In this document: positions 17,969 to 26,157 of the stretch, piece after piece | Numbering within the stretch: the stretch's first letter is position 1 | Layout: every line of letters starts with the position of its first letter | NCBI RefSeq assembly: GCF_003464595.1 | Contig: NZ_QRZF01000007.1 | Location: forward strand, 1 to 64,000 | Origin: Bacteroides intestinalis | GTDB taxonomy: Bacteria; Bacteroidota; Bacteroidia; Bacteroidales; Bacteroidaceae | Direction: 5' to 3' | DNA length: 64,000 nucleotides | Translations under genes and position numbers: made by a program | Notes under the pieces: model-generated | Told to the model about the DNA's origin: nothing | What the model saw: the letters and a program-made list of their open reading frames with translations, nothing else | Databases searched by the model: none

Positions 17969-17996
17969 TTCCAGCAAAACTTTAAAAAGATAAAGT

Positions 17997-18833
17997 ATGA
18001 ATTCATTATTAACTACGAAAGCAGAAACCTTCAGATCCGGGACCGATAATCTGGAGTTTTACCACAACCGGCTCATCAAACTGACAAACGGAGTCCTTTT
18101 GTTCTGTTCCAGCGGAGAAGCGGAAATCACCATAGATCTGGAGAAGCATCACATTATACCGAATACGAATATCATGCTGTTGCCCGGCTCTATCCTTTCG
18201 CTCAGATCGGCCAGTCCGGACTTCCGGATACACTATTTCGCTTATTCAGGCGAGATGATGAAGGTGGCCTGTTTCCGACTGGATCCGGCATTCATGCATT
18301 TCATGAAGGAAAATTCCTGTTATACACATACCAGACCCGAAACAATACGTCCCATCCTGAGAATGATAGAGGCAAGTGCTGCTATTTATGCCGATAAGGA
18401 AAACCAGTTCCGCGAGAGCATTGCCCAAAACCTGCTTCAGATATTTTTTCTGGATACGTATGATAAGGTGCAGAGATACTTCACGAAGGAACAATTGGAA
18501 GGAGGCAACCGGAAAGGGCAACTGTTCAAAAAGTTCATTCACCTGGTACACAGCAATTGTACCATGCAGCGGGATGTAGCCTTTTATGCCGAGCAACTTT
18601 GTATTTCTACACGCTACCTTTCTGCCATTACTAAAGAGATAGGTCAGATTTCCGCTAAAGAAATCATCGATGAGTTCCTCACATTGGAAATCAAAGTTGC
18701 CCTGCAATCCACCAATCTCTCACTGAAAGAAATAGCCGACCGGTATAATTTTCCCGACCAGTCGTTCTTCGGACGATACTTCAAGAAGCATACGGGGATG
18801 TCGCCAAAAGAATACAGGGCAAAAAGAATATAA
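17997..18833 (+). CDS. AraC-family transcriptional regulator
   Basis: A 278-residue regulator. Residues about 1-165 form a cupin-like sensing part (LTNGVLLFCSSGEAEITID). Residues about 180-278 hold two helix-turn-helix motifs (VAFYAEQLCISTRYLSAITKE; SLKEIADRYNFPDQSFFGRYFKKHTGMSPKEYR), the AraC signature. It is divergent from the RND efflux operon with 172 bp between start codons, so it is the likely regulator of that operon. The inducer is unknown. Confidence 0.9.
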   Translation: MNSLLTTKAETFRSGTDNLEFYHNRLIKLTNGVLLFCSSGEAEITIDLEKHHIIPNTNIMLLPGSILSLRSASPDFRIHYFAYSGEMMKVACFRLDPAFMHFMKENSCYTHTRPETIRPILRMIEASAAIYADKENQFRESIAQNLLQIFFLDTYDKVQRYFTKEQLEGGNRKGQLFKKFIHLVHSNCTMQRDVAFYAEQLCISTRYLSAITKEIGQISAKEIIDEFLTLEIKVALQSTNLSLKEIADRYNFPDQSFFGRYFKKHTGMSPKEYRAKRI

Positions 18834-18943
18834 TGAAACTTATTGGTACAACTTGTTCCCTTTTCATCCCGATATGAGTTATCTTACTTCACCTTTATAA
18901 GTACACGGTTGTTCCTTTCATGGAAATTCAGTTTACTCCAAAT
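18834..18943. other. Intergenic spacer, no feature seen
   Basis: Between the AraC-type gene and the palindromic array I see no gene, promoter or clear hairpin. It is the first part of a 581-bp gene-free stretch that continues with a repeat array (18944-19075), a 36-bp-stem hairpin (19177-19278) and a promoter (19380-19387). Confidence 0.5.
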
Positions 18944-19075
18944 GGTAACTTTGTTAACCCCGCACGGTAACTCCCTTTACATGCCGAAGTAAAGACCGTT
19001 ACATACCGAGGTAAAGGTCGTTACAATAAGGGGTAAAGGCCGTTACATACGGCAGTAAATGCTTTTACATCCTAC
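18944..19075. repeat. Six tandem 22-bp palindromic units (GTAA...TTAC)
   Basis: Six units, each exactly 22 bp, start at 18944, 18966, 18988, 19010, 19032 and 19054. Each holds a small palindrome of GTAA-n4-6-TTAC (for example GTAAAGGCCGTTAC) followed by a variable ACATnCCGA-like spacer. 22 bp is about two helical turns, so identical faces of the DNA are presented. It lies about 340 bp before the hexosaminidase start and 110 bp after the AraC-type gene. The function is unknown. Confidence 0.9.
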
Positions 19076-19176
19076 AGCAAGCCGTCGGTAAATGCTATTA
19101 GCTGATTATCAATAAGCTAATAAAAGCTCCATTAGCAATCTTCCATCCATTATAGATGGGTTATGAATTAAATGGG

Positions 19177-19278
19177 TACGCGGACGACACGGATAAGGCG
19201 GACGAACGCGGATTTAAAAATATTATAAATGATAAATTAAAGTCCGCGTTCGTCCGCCTTATCCGTGTCGTCCGCGTA
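19177..19278. repeat. Long perfect hairpin, 36-bp stem
   Basis: Arms 19177-19212 and 19243-19278 are perfect inverted copies, GC-rich (TACGCGGACGACACGGATAA... style), around a 30-nt AT-rich loop. The GC content contrasts sharply with the surroundings. It shares words such as ACACGGAT with the hairpin at 24131-24213. No gene lies inside. Confidence 0.9.
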
Positions 19279-19379
19279 TCTATTCATTCATTACTGTACA
19301 AGCATGAACAAAACCCTCTTACACCGTAAGAAAACAAAACAATACAACTGGTTAGTATAGGTTTTTAGCATTTATTTGA

Positions 19380-19387
19380 TAACTTTG
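19380..19387 (+). promoter_or_regulatory. -7 box of hexosaminidase promoter
   Basis: TAACTTTG matches TAnnTTTG; no good TTTG lies at the expected distance. The predicted start of transcription (about 19393) rules out the in-frame TTG at 19376 and supports the ATG at 19415. Confidence 0.6.
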
Positions 19388-19414
19388 TACACGAATCAAT
19401 TAAATACTAACACC

Positions 19415-21748
19415 ATGAGAAAACTTAACCACGCACTTCTTGCAAGTGCTCTCGCCTTGGCATGCGCTTCGTGTACCGCGGAGAAAGAAGCTAACTACCA
19501 AGTGATACCTCTCCCCCAAGAGGTAAGCTTAACCCAGGAAACCCCGTTCAAACTGAACGAAAATGTTCTCATCGCTTATCCGGAAAACAATGCCTTACTG
19601 CAACGCAATGCTGAGTTCCTGTCGGAGTACATCCAACAAGCCACGAACTATGCACCGAAGACAAAGGCCATCGTAGCAGGAGAACAAGTAAAAAATGCAA
19701 TTGTACTGGGACTCGACCCAGGCATTGCAAACAAGGAAGGCTATGTGCTGACTACCACCCCCGAAGGTATCAGCATCAACGGCCAAACCGAAAACGGAGT
19801 GTTCTATGGCATCCAGACTTTACGCAAGTCCATTCCCGCCGAAGCCAAAGGAGCAACCATCCTGATACCGGCGGGTGAAATTAAGGACGAACCGCGTTTC
19901 AGTTACCGCGGCATGCATCTCGACGTAGGACGTCATTTCTTCCCCAAAGAATTCATGAAGAAGTATATAGACTTACTGGCACTGCACAACATGAATACTT
20001 TCCACTGGCACCTGACGGACGACCAAGGCTGGCGCATCGAGATTAAGAAGTATCCGAAACTTACGGAAATAGGTTCCCAGCGCAGTCGTACGGTAATCGG
20101 AAGAAACACACAGGAGTATGACAATACGCCGTATGGTGGTTTCTTTACCCAGGAAGAAGCGAAAGAGATCGTGAAATATGCACAGGAACGTTACATTACG
20201 GTAATTCCGGAAGTAGACCTGCCCGGACACATGCTTGCCGCATTAGCCGCTTACCCTGAAATGGGATGTACGGGTGGTCCGTACGAAGTATGTCCGCGTT
20301 GGGGTATATTTGAAGATGTGCTCTGCATTGGTAACGACCAGACGATGCAATTCCTGGAAGATGTAATGAGTGAAATCATTGAGATCTTCCCGTCGAAGTA
20401 TGTTCATATCGGTGGTGACGAAGCTCCACGTACCCGTTGGGAAAAATGCCCGAAATGCCAGGCACGTATCAAAGCGGAAGGACTGAAAGCGGATAAGAAC
20501 CATACTGCCGAAGACCGTCTGCAAAGTTATTGCATGACACGCATCGAAGAGTTCCTGAATAGCAAAGGACGCCAGATCATCGGTTGGGATGAAATATTGG
20601 AAGGCGACGTAGCTCCTAACGCAACCGTAATGTCATGGCGCGGTATGGAAGGCGGTATCAAAGCCGCACAACTGGGACACGATGTTATCATGACTCCGAC
20701 CTCTTTCTGCTATTTCGACTATTATCAGACAGCAGACACTAAGGATGAACCGCTCGGTATCGGTGGATATGTTCCCATCGAAAAAGTATATAGTCTGGAA
20801 CCCGTACCGGCAGCACTTACAGAAGAACAAAGCAAGCATATTCTCGGTGCTCAGGCTAATCTCTGGACAGAGTATATCCACTCCTCCGAACACGTGGAAT
20901 ACATGATATTACCCCGTATGGCCGCCCTTGCCGAAGTACAATGGACGCAACCCGAAAAGAAAGATTTCAAAGATTTCACTAAACGTCTGGCACGCTTGAT
21001 GAAGTTCTATCAAAGAGATGGCTTCAACTATGCCAAGCATGTATTCGACTTGAAGGTAGACTTCACACCGGATGTTGCCAAGAAAGCAGTAGTAGTTACA
21101 TTGAGTACTATTGATGACGCTCCTATTTATTATACATTAGATGGAACCGAACCGACCACAGCTTCATTGAAATATACAGAGCCTGTTTCCATTACCGAAA
21201 CAGCAGATTTCCAGGCAGTGGTTATCCGCCCGGAAGGAAAGAGCAAAGTGGTGAATAAGAAGATTTCTTTCAATAAAGCTACATATTGTCCTATCGAGCT
21301 GACCTTCCAGCCTTCGGAAAAGTATAAATTCGGAGGTGCCATCACCTTGGTAGACGGTATGAAGGGGAATGATAGCTATGCCACCGGAGCCTGGTTAGGT
21401 TTTGTAGGTGGTGATGTGGAAGCCATCATCGACCTGGGACAGGAAACAGAAATCAAGCGGGTGGCTACGAATGCTATTGTCGACATGAGTGCCTGGATTA
21501 TGGGAAGCACAGGATTGGTAGTCTCTGTATCTGATGATAACAAAGAGTTCCGCGAAGTAGCCGTTAAAGATATTCCGGCTGAAACAAATATTGATAAGAA
21601 AGGTGTGGAAAACTATGAGATAACTTTCGATCCGGTGAAAGCACGGTATGTGAAAGTTGTCATCAAGCGAAGCCCTGCCTTGCCAAAAGGACATGCAGGC
21701 GAAGGAAAAGCAGCTTATATGTTCATTGATGAAATAGAGGTGGATTAG
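19415..21748 (+). CDS. Beta-N-acetylhexosaminidase (GH20), lipoprotein
   Basis: A 777-residue exo-acting enzyme that removes terminal N-acetylglucosamine or N-acetylgalactosamine from glycans. The lipobox LACASC gives Cys20. Domains: GH20b (about 25-150), catalytic barrel (about 155-500) with FRYRGMHLDVGRHFF-like entry, HWHLTDDQGWR, and the acid/base pair D335-E336 in HIGGDEAPRTRW; a chitobiase-type C-terminal domain with YYTLDGTEPT (about 555-610); and a discoidin-like C-terminal domain (about 640-777). It likely sits on the cell surface or periplasmic face and acts on host mucin or N-glycans (inference). It is a single gene with its own promoter. Confidence 0.95.
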   Translation: MRKLNHALLASALALACASCTAEKEANYQVIPLPQEVSLTQETPFKLNENVLIAYPENNALLQRNAEFLSEYIQQATNYAPKTKAIVAGEQVKNAIVLGLDPGIANKEGYVLTTTPEGISINGQTENGVFYGIQTLRKSIPAEAKGATILIPAGEIKDEPRFSYRGMHLDVGRHFFPKEFMKKYIDLLALHNMNTFHWHLTDDQGWRIEIKKYPKLTEIGSQRSRTVIGRNTQEYDNTPYGGFFTQEEAKEIVKYAQERYITVIPEVDLPGHMLAALAAYPEMGCTGGPYEVCPRWGIFEDVLCIGNDQTMQFLEDVMSEIIEIFPSKYVHIGGDEAPRTRWEKCPKCQARIKAEGLKADKNHTAEDRLQSYCMTRIEEFLNSKGRQIIGWDEILEGDVAPNATVMSWRGMEGGIKAAQLGHDVIMTPTSFCYFDYYQTADTKDEPLGIGGYVPIEKVYSLEPVPAALTEEQSKHILGAQANLWTEYIHSSEHVEYMILPRMAALAEVQWTQPEKKDFKDFTKRLARLMKFYQRDGFNYAKHVFDLKVDFTPDVAKKAVVVTLSTIDDAPIYYTLDGTEPTTASLKYTEPVSITETADFQAVVIRPEGKSKVVNKKISFNKATYCPIELTFQPSEKYKFGGAITLVDGMKGNDSYATGAWLGFVGGDVEAIIDLGQETEIKRVATNAIVDMSAWIMGSTGLVVSVSDDNKEFREVAVKDIPAETNIDKKGVENYEITFDPVKARYVKVVIKRSPALPKGHAGEGKAAYMFIDEIEVD

Positions 21749-21751
21749 AAA

Positions 21752-21773
21752 CCTCTCCCGATGAAGGGAGAGG
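21752..21773. terminator. Bidirectional terminator
   Basis: CCTCTCCC (21752-21759) pairs with GGGAGAGG (21766-21773) around a 6-nt loop, between the convergent hexosaminidase and acyltransferase genes. It is followed by AGAAATTTTA on the plus strand. Confidence 0.75.
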
Positions 21774-21780
21774 AGAAATT

Positions 21781-23268
21781 TTAGAACTGGAAGTAAATGA
21801 AAGGCTGAATCTCCGTACTCTTCATCTGGATTACCAAGTAAATTAAAGCAAGCATCAGAACCGCCTTTCCCATCAGGGGGAGGCGGATTACTGTTTTACA
21901 GCAAGCATTCTCCCAACGGTCGGGGCAGAAATGCAGGAAGAAACCCAATGCCATCAGTGCAAACACTTCCCAATAACCCGCAATCAGTTGTGGGAAAAGT
22001 TGCGGACGGAAAGTGGTACAGATCTGTTTGAGCATATCCAATGAAGTGGAAAAGTCCGCATTGCGGAAGAATATCCAGCAGAAACAAACAAAGTGGAATG
22101 TGATCAGTATACCGAAGAAACGGCGGATGCCCTGGCTTTCTTCTCCCTTCTTTCTTCCAGTCAACGTCATCCAGAATTTATGTGCCGCCAAAGCAATGCC
22201 ATGGAACAATCCCCAAACGACAAAATTCCAAGAAGCGCCATGCCACAAACCACCCAAAAACATGGTAATGACAAGATTGGCATACTGGCGAATCTTTCCT
22301 TTCCGGTTTCCACCCAAAGATATATAGAGATAATCTTTCAGCCAACTGGAAAGCGAAATGTGCCATCGCCGCCAAAACTCTGTAATGGAAGCGGACTTAT
22401 AAGGAGAGTCAAAGTTCTTATTAAAATGAAAACCTAACAACAAGGCTATTCCGATAGCCATATCACTGTATCCGGAAAAGTCGCAATAGATTTGCAAGGC
22501 ATATCCATAAACACCCATCAGATTCTCTACTCCGGAATAGAGCGTAGGATTATCAAAAATACGCTCTACAAAGTTCACACTGATATAATCCGAAATAATC
22601 GCTTTCTTAAACAGACCGCTTGCAATCAGGAATATCCCCCTTCCGAACATCTCATGGGATACGAACAAAGGGCGGCGTATCTGTGGGATAAAATCACGGG
22701 CACGCACAATAGGGCCTGCCACCAACTGCGGGAAAAAGGATACGTAAAAAGCATAATCCAGCAAATTGGTAAGAGGGGTTATATCTTTGCGATAAACATC
22801 GATGGTATAGCTAAGTGACTGGAAAGTAAAGAAAGAAATACCCACAGGGAGGAATATATCGTAATGATGGAACGTACCGCCTACCAGCGAGGCAAAGACA
22901 TCTCCCAGAAAATTAGTATATTTGAAGTATGCAAGCAAACCAAGATTAATAGCAAGGCTAAGCACAACACTTGCCTTACGTTTCCAGCCTACGGAAGTAC
23001 CTGCCATAAAACGGGCAATAAAGAAATCGCTTACCGTGACAAGTGCCAGCAGGAAAAAGTAAGTTCCGCTACTTTTATAATAAAAATAATAGGAGAATGC
23101 GGTAACAAACAACAAGCGGGCAGTCAGACGGCGTTGCAACAGCAGATAAACCAGTATAAATGCTGCAAACAACCACAAGAAAATGCCGCTACTGAATATC
23201 ATCGGCGCTTGCGGGTCATAAACGAATACGTCTCGCAGACGGTTAAAGTCAATATCCCACATAATCAT
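21781..23268 (-). CDS. MBOAT-family O-acyltransferase (AlgI/DltB-like)
   Basis: A 495-residue multi-pass membrane protein. MBOAT proteins pass an acyl group, usually acetyl, across the inner membrane to a surface polymer. It has about 10-12 hydrophobic segments. The family core includes QIYCDFSGYSDMAIGIALLLGF, the FWRRWHISLSSWLKDYLY motif and the catalytic-histidine region GGLWHGASWNFVVWGLFHG. The start overlaps the upstream SGNH gene by about 20 bp (ATG at 23268; an alternative ATG is at 23262), so the genes are coupled. With the two SGNH proteins upstream it forms a PatA/PatB- or AlgI/AlgJ-like envelope O-acetylation system. Confidence 0.93.
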   Translation of the reverse strand: MIMWDIDFNRLRDVFVYDPQAPMIFSSGIFLWLFAAFILVYLLLQRRLTARLLFVTAFSYYFYYKSSGTYFFLLALVTVSDFFIARFMAGTSVGWKRKASVVLSLAINLGLLAYFKYTNFLGDVFASLVGGTFHHYDIFLPVGISFFTFQSLSYTIDVYRKDITPLTNLLDYAFYVSFFPQLVAGPIVRARDFIPQIRRPLFVSHEMFGRGIFLIASGLFKKAIISDYISVNFVERIFDNPTLYSGVENLMGVYGYALQIYCDFSGYSDMAIGIALLLGFHFNKNFDSPYKSASITEFWRRWHISLSSWLKDYLYISLGGNRKGKIRQYANLVITMFLGGLWHGASWNFVVWGLFHGIALAAHKFWMTLTGRKKGEESQGIRRFFGILITFHFVCFCWIFFRNADFSTSLDMLKQICTTFRPQLFPQLIAGYWEVFALMALGFFLHFCPDRWENACCKTVIRLPLMGKAVLMLALIYLVIQMKSTEIQPFIYFQF

Positions 23269-24139
23269 TATAGGCTTTTAAAAGAGCTTGATAAAACAAT
23301 TCACCTTGCAGCACATATCCTTCGGGAAGATAATGTACATGGTCCGGACGCATCAATTTTGCTTCCTGCCAGTTCAGACAAGCACGCTGTCTCCCTCCCA
23401 CCGCTTCGTACATATCCCACACGGCAAGACCGTTGTCATCAGCAAAGCGACGCATGGTTTCTACGGCAATAGCAGTACGGGGATTAATGGAATAGGTGCG
23501 GCGACGACGACTTTTCCGGAAACTGTCGTAGGAACCGGGAGGAGTTGTCATCAGTAAGGGTACATTGGGCAGACTGTCGCGAAGCATACGCACCAGTTCA
23601 TCCATTTGTCGGTAGTGCAACAGGGGGTTATAACGTCGGTTATGGCTTTCGTTCGTCCCGAAAGAAAGTATAACCAGGTCGGGATGCAGGGCGGCAATAT
23701 CAGAAATACGGTCGGGACGGGTAAAGGTGGTACAAAAAGCACCATTGATACCCATATCAGTATAAGAGATAGCACCAAAAGTTTCTGTCAGCAGCGTTCC
23801 GGTAGTGCGGGGCAAGATACGCCCACGGATATGGCTGTCACCGATATGTACGATACGGATGGTATCTGTAGAAAAGCCGGCATGTAACAGACGCAACTTT
23901 TCCCAAAAAGGATTGAGGATGCCAAGGCTATCCGTCAACTCATTTTCACCAAGTTGCTGAAAGCCGGAAGGAAAAGCTATTTGAGGAACGGAAACAGTAT
24001 CCGTACGCTGGGAATAGGAACGAAGTGTGTCACAATTTGCTGTGACTTTGCTAATTAGAGGACAGGATGGAATAGGGTCCTGGGCATGGAGCGGGAAAAA
24101 GCATAGAAGAAACAAAGTTGTGATAAAGAGATTTTTCAT
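23249..24139 (-). CDS. SGNH/GDSL-family periplasmic protein
   Basis: A 296-residue exported protein with signal peptide MKNLFITTLFLLCFFPLHAQ, which fixes the start at 24139. SGNH blocks: VHIGDSHIRG (catalytic Ser), SFGTNESH (Gly and Asn), and RPDHVHYLPEGY (Asp and His). The family includes acetylesterases and O-acetyltransferases working with MBOAT partners, as here: it overlaps the MBOAT gene by about 20 bp. The start codon lies inside a 25-bp hairpin stem (24131-24213). Confidence 0.88.
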   Translation of the reverse strand: MKNLFITTLFLLCFFPLHAQDPIPSCPLISKVTANCDTLRSYSQRTDTVSVPQIAFPSGFQQLGENELTDSLGILNPFWEKLRLLHAGFSTDTIRIVHIGDSHIRGRILPRTTGTLLTETFGAISYTDMGINGAFCTTFTRPDRISDIAALHPDLVILSFGTNESHNRRYNPLLHYRQMDELVRMLRDSLPNVPLLMTTPPGSYDSFRKSRRRRTYSINPRTAIAVETMRRFADDNGLAVWDMYEAVGGRQRACLNWQEAKLMRPDHVHYLPEGYVLQGELFYQALLKAYNDYVGY

Positions 24140-24213
24140 CCGCAGATAACACGGATGACACGGATTCTTATATTTAAAACCTGCGTTATCCGTGTTATCT
24201 GCGGATGAAAAAT
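24131..24213 (-). repeat. 25-bp perfect hairpin covering a start codon
   Basis: Arms 24131-24155 and 24189-24213 pair perfectly around a 33-nt loop. The start codon of the downstream SGNH gene (24137-24139) lies within the 3' arm on the minus strand. The same words (ACACGGAT, TCCGTGTTATC) occur in the hairpin at 19177-19278. It sits inside the O-acylation operon. Confidence 0.85.
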
Positions 24214-24248
24214 ATGCTTTTGAAACTTCCAATACGATTTTTATTCTA

Positions 24249-25622
24249 TTATTCCGCTTCATAAGCCCTCCTCCTGTCGTACTGTTCCTTTCCATACACA
24301 AGCGCTTCATAAAGCAGGCCTGCCAAATGCTTACCTCCCCGGAAATTAATATGCGTATAGTCGTAATTCGCCAAAGAAGGCTTGGCATGTACCAAATTTG
24401 CCATACTTCCCTCTCCTCCCATTGCTTCGAACATATTCCAAAAAGCAATGTCGTTATCTGCCGCCAAGTTTTGTTGGTAACGCACCAGATTTTTAATACC
24501 GGGCATTGTGCGTAGAGTGCCATCTTCCGTCTTATAATCCCGGTCACCTACGCTGACTATCAAGATACCTGCTTGTGGAAATGCATCCTTCAAATGATCA
24601 ATAGTAGTCTGCATACCTGCAATGTATTTGTCATAATTCCGCCCACGTTCAGTAGCAACGTTCAATCCATATTGCAAAATAATCAGATCGTAAGGACGCT
24701 GCTCATTAAATTCGTGCATCATCCACACAGGAATAGAACGCAAGGATAAGCCCGAACTGCCGCGCAAAGAGAAATTATCCAGGATAATTCCTTTTTTACC
24801 ATCCATAGCCAAACCATAGAATAAGGTAGAATCCGCCTCATCAACCGTCCAACGGACAGAACCAATGTTTCCATCCACTTGCATTTCCTGCAAATCATCT
24901 GTAGCCAGGAAAGTACGGGTTTGCTTTTCATTCCGGTTGACATTCACAGAAAGGGTAACTTCTCCTTTACTATAAAAGAAGATAGAAGCCTGTTCACAGG
25001 TATCCAGATGGGAAGCATATTTATTCTGTCCCTTCAGTTCCACATAAGCACCGGGACGGGGAACAAAGTAATGTCCGGAAATACCTTGCTTCTTGCGGTC
25101 AAAGAAAGTAGAATCCATTACAGAATGGCTTTGCCAACCACCAAACGAATGGCGCACGGTAGGACGGAATCCGCTGGTCATAGAAGTAATGGTAACAAAG
25201 CCTACTCCGCAACCACCATATTTATTCTGCAACATATCGCGCAAATCCGCAGTAAGAATATCCGCTTCAATGAAGGAATCTCCGAAAACTGCAATACGTA
25301 CCTGGCGGGGACGTTGTGTCAATTCATCCAAAGCCCGGTAAAAAGGTGTCATGCCGCGAAGAGTGGAGTCGCTGTAGTCTTCAATGCACGTCATACCCGC
25401 ACGGCAAGTATCCACAAAAGCCGGTTTCACCTTCGGCGGAAGCGGAAGCAAACTGTCCGGTTCTTCCGTAAGTTCTTTCTGAATACGCACATCACCCAGC
25501 AAGTCGACACGCCTCATCACGTGTTCACCTACCGTAAAACCGGGCAGGAAGTACATCAGTAACAAGCCCGCCAATATAATCAATGCCCAAATGCAAGTAT
25601 ATTTCAGATAATTCTTTTCCAT
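24249..25622 (-). CDS. SGNH-family protein with N-terminal membrane anchor
   Basis: A 457-residue protein. One transmembrane segment lies near the N-terminus (WALIILAGLLLMYFLPGF), so most of it is periplasmic. SGNH blocks: IAVFGDSFIEADIL (catalytic Ser), IILQYGLNVATERG (block III region) and DYTHINFRGGKHL (Asp/His). It is first gene of the O-acylation operon; the larger relative of the second SGNH protein, it may transfer the acyl group onto the polymer. The start at 25622 is chosen because a TATCTTTG box (25642-25649) lies just upstream and would fall inside a longer reading frame. Confidence 0.85.
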   Translation of the reverse strand: MEKNYLKYTCIWALIILAGLLLMYFLPGFTVGEHVMRRVDLLGDVRIQKELTEEPDSLLPLPPKVKPAFVDTCRAGMTCIEDYSDSTLRGMTPFYRALDELTQRPRQVRIAVFGDSFIEADILTADLRDMLQNKYGGCGVGFVTITSMTSGFRPTVRHSFGGWQSHSVMDSTFFDRKKQGISGHYFVPRPGAYVELKGQNKYASHLDTCEQASIFFYSKGEVTLSVNVNRNEKQTRTFLATDDLQEMQVDGNIGSVRWTVDEADSTLFYGLAMDGKKGIILDNFSLRGSSGLSLRSIPVWMMHEFNEQRPYDLIILQYGLNVATERGRNYDKYIAGMQTTIDHLKDAFPQAGILIVSVGDRDYKTEDGTLRTMPGIKNLVRYQQNLAADNDIAFWNMFEAMGGEGSMANLVHAKPSLANYDYTHINFRGGKHLAGLLYEALVYGKEQYDRRRAYEAE

Positions 25623-25641
25623 GTTGTCCGTAAAGGATTTG

Positions 25642-25649
25642 CAAAGATA
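25642..25649 (-). promoter_or_regulatory. -7 box of the O-acylation operon
   Basis: TATCTTTG on the minus strand, about 20 nt before the ATG at 25622. No clear TTTG is found at the expected -33 position. Confidence 0.6.
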
Positions 25650-25667
25650 GAGAAAAGACATAAAAAG

Positions 25668-25703
25668 AGAGGGAAATCTTCACGTTTTGTAAGATTTCCC
25701 TCT
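25668..25703 (-). terminator. Terminator of the second RND operon
   Basis: AGAGGGAAATCTT (25668-25680) pairs with AAGATTTCCCTCT (25691-25703), a 13-bp stem with a 10-nt loop. On the minus strand CTTTTTATG follows. It lies just after the P-II-like gene and before the O-acylation promoter. Confidence 0.85.
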
Positions 25704-25757
25704 ATCAGATTCCCAAGAAAGTGTTTCCACTCACTCTGAAGAACCACCTTCTTCAGA

Positions 25758-26051
25758 TTATATCGTCTTCTCAATGTTCCAGACAAATGCCCGGAGCCCG
25801 AGTTGCTGAGTCTCCTCGTCCATCAGATGGAGTGCATCAAGCAATGGGTCAACTTTAGCTTCGTCTACAATAGTAATAATAGCAGAGCACATACTGGGCC
25901 ATGCATGACTACCATAGTGCGGCTCGCCCGTCTTGCTACCACGTCCCTGTACTTGCTGCCAATAGCTGAATCCACGGCAACCCTGGCGATCGAGTAACGC
26001 CATGATGCGCTCAAAGAACGCCTGGTCGAATGTTATAAATACGGATTTCAT
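25758..26051 (-). CDS. Small P-II-like protein (DUF3240-like)
   Basis: A 97-residue protein whose alternating pattern and the segment GEPHYGSHAWPSMCSAIITIVDEAKVDPLLDAL resemble P-II-type ferredoxin-like folds. Small proteins of this kind are encoded next to RND pumps in several bacteria. Here it is the last gene of the TetR-TolC-adaptor-RND operon, with a hairpin element between it and the pump gene. It may sense a small ligand and tune the pump, but this is inference; no binding residues can be assigned with confidence. Confidence 0.6.
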   Translation of the reverse strand: MKSVFITFDQAFFERIMALLDRQGCRGFSYWQQVQGRGSKTGEPHYGSHAWPSMCSAIITIVDEAKVDPLLDALHLMDEETQQLGLRAFVWNIEKTI

Positions 26052-26052
26052 G

Positions 26053-26157
26053 TTGATTAATTATGAATTATAAATTATGAATCATGAATTATGAGTCAGA
26101 AAACAATGAACACTGTACGGCTATTCATAATTCATAACTCATAATTCATAATTATTA
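26053..26157. repeat. Imperfect palindromic element of AATTATGAATT words
   Basis: The left half is built from ATTATGAATT words and the right half from AATTCATAATT words, forming an imperfect long hairpin between two genes of one operon. The tip contains CACTGTACGGC. It is a member of the same class as the elements at 29338-29424 and at the window start. Confidence 0.75.

Noticed and set aside
18944..19075. CRISPR array
   Set aside because: Units repeat back to back every 22 bp, with no unique spacers of 30-40 bp and no cas genes nearby.
24140..24547. N-terminal extension of the SGNH protein
   Set aside because: It overlaps the upstream SGNH gene in another frame, and a good signal peptide begins at 24139.
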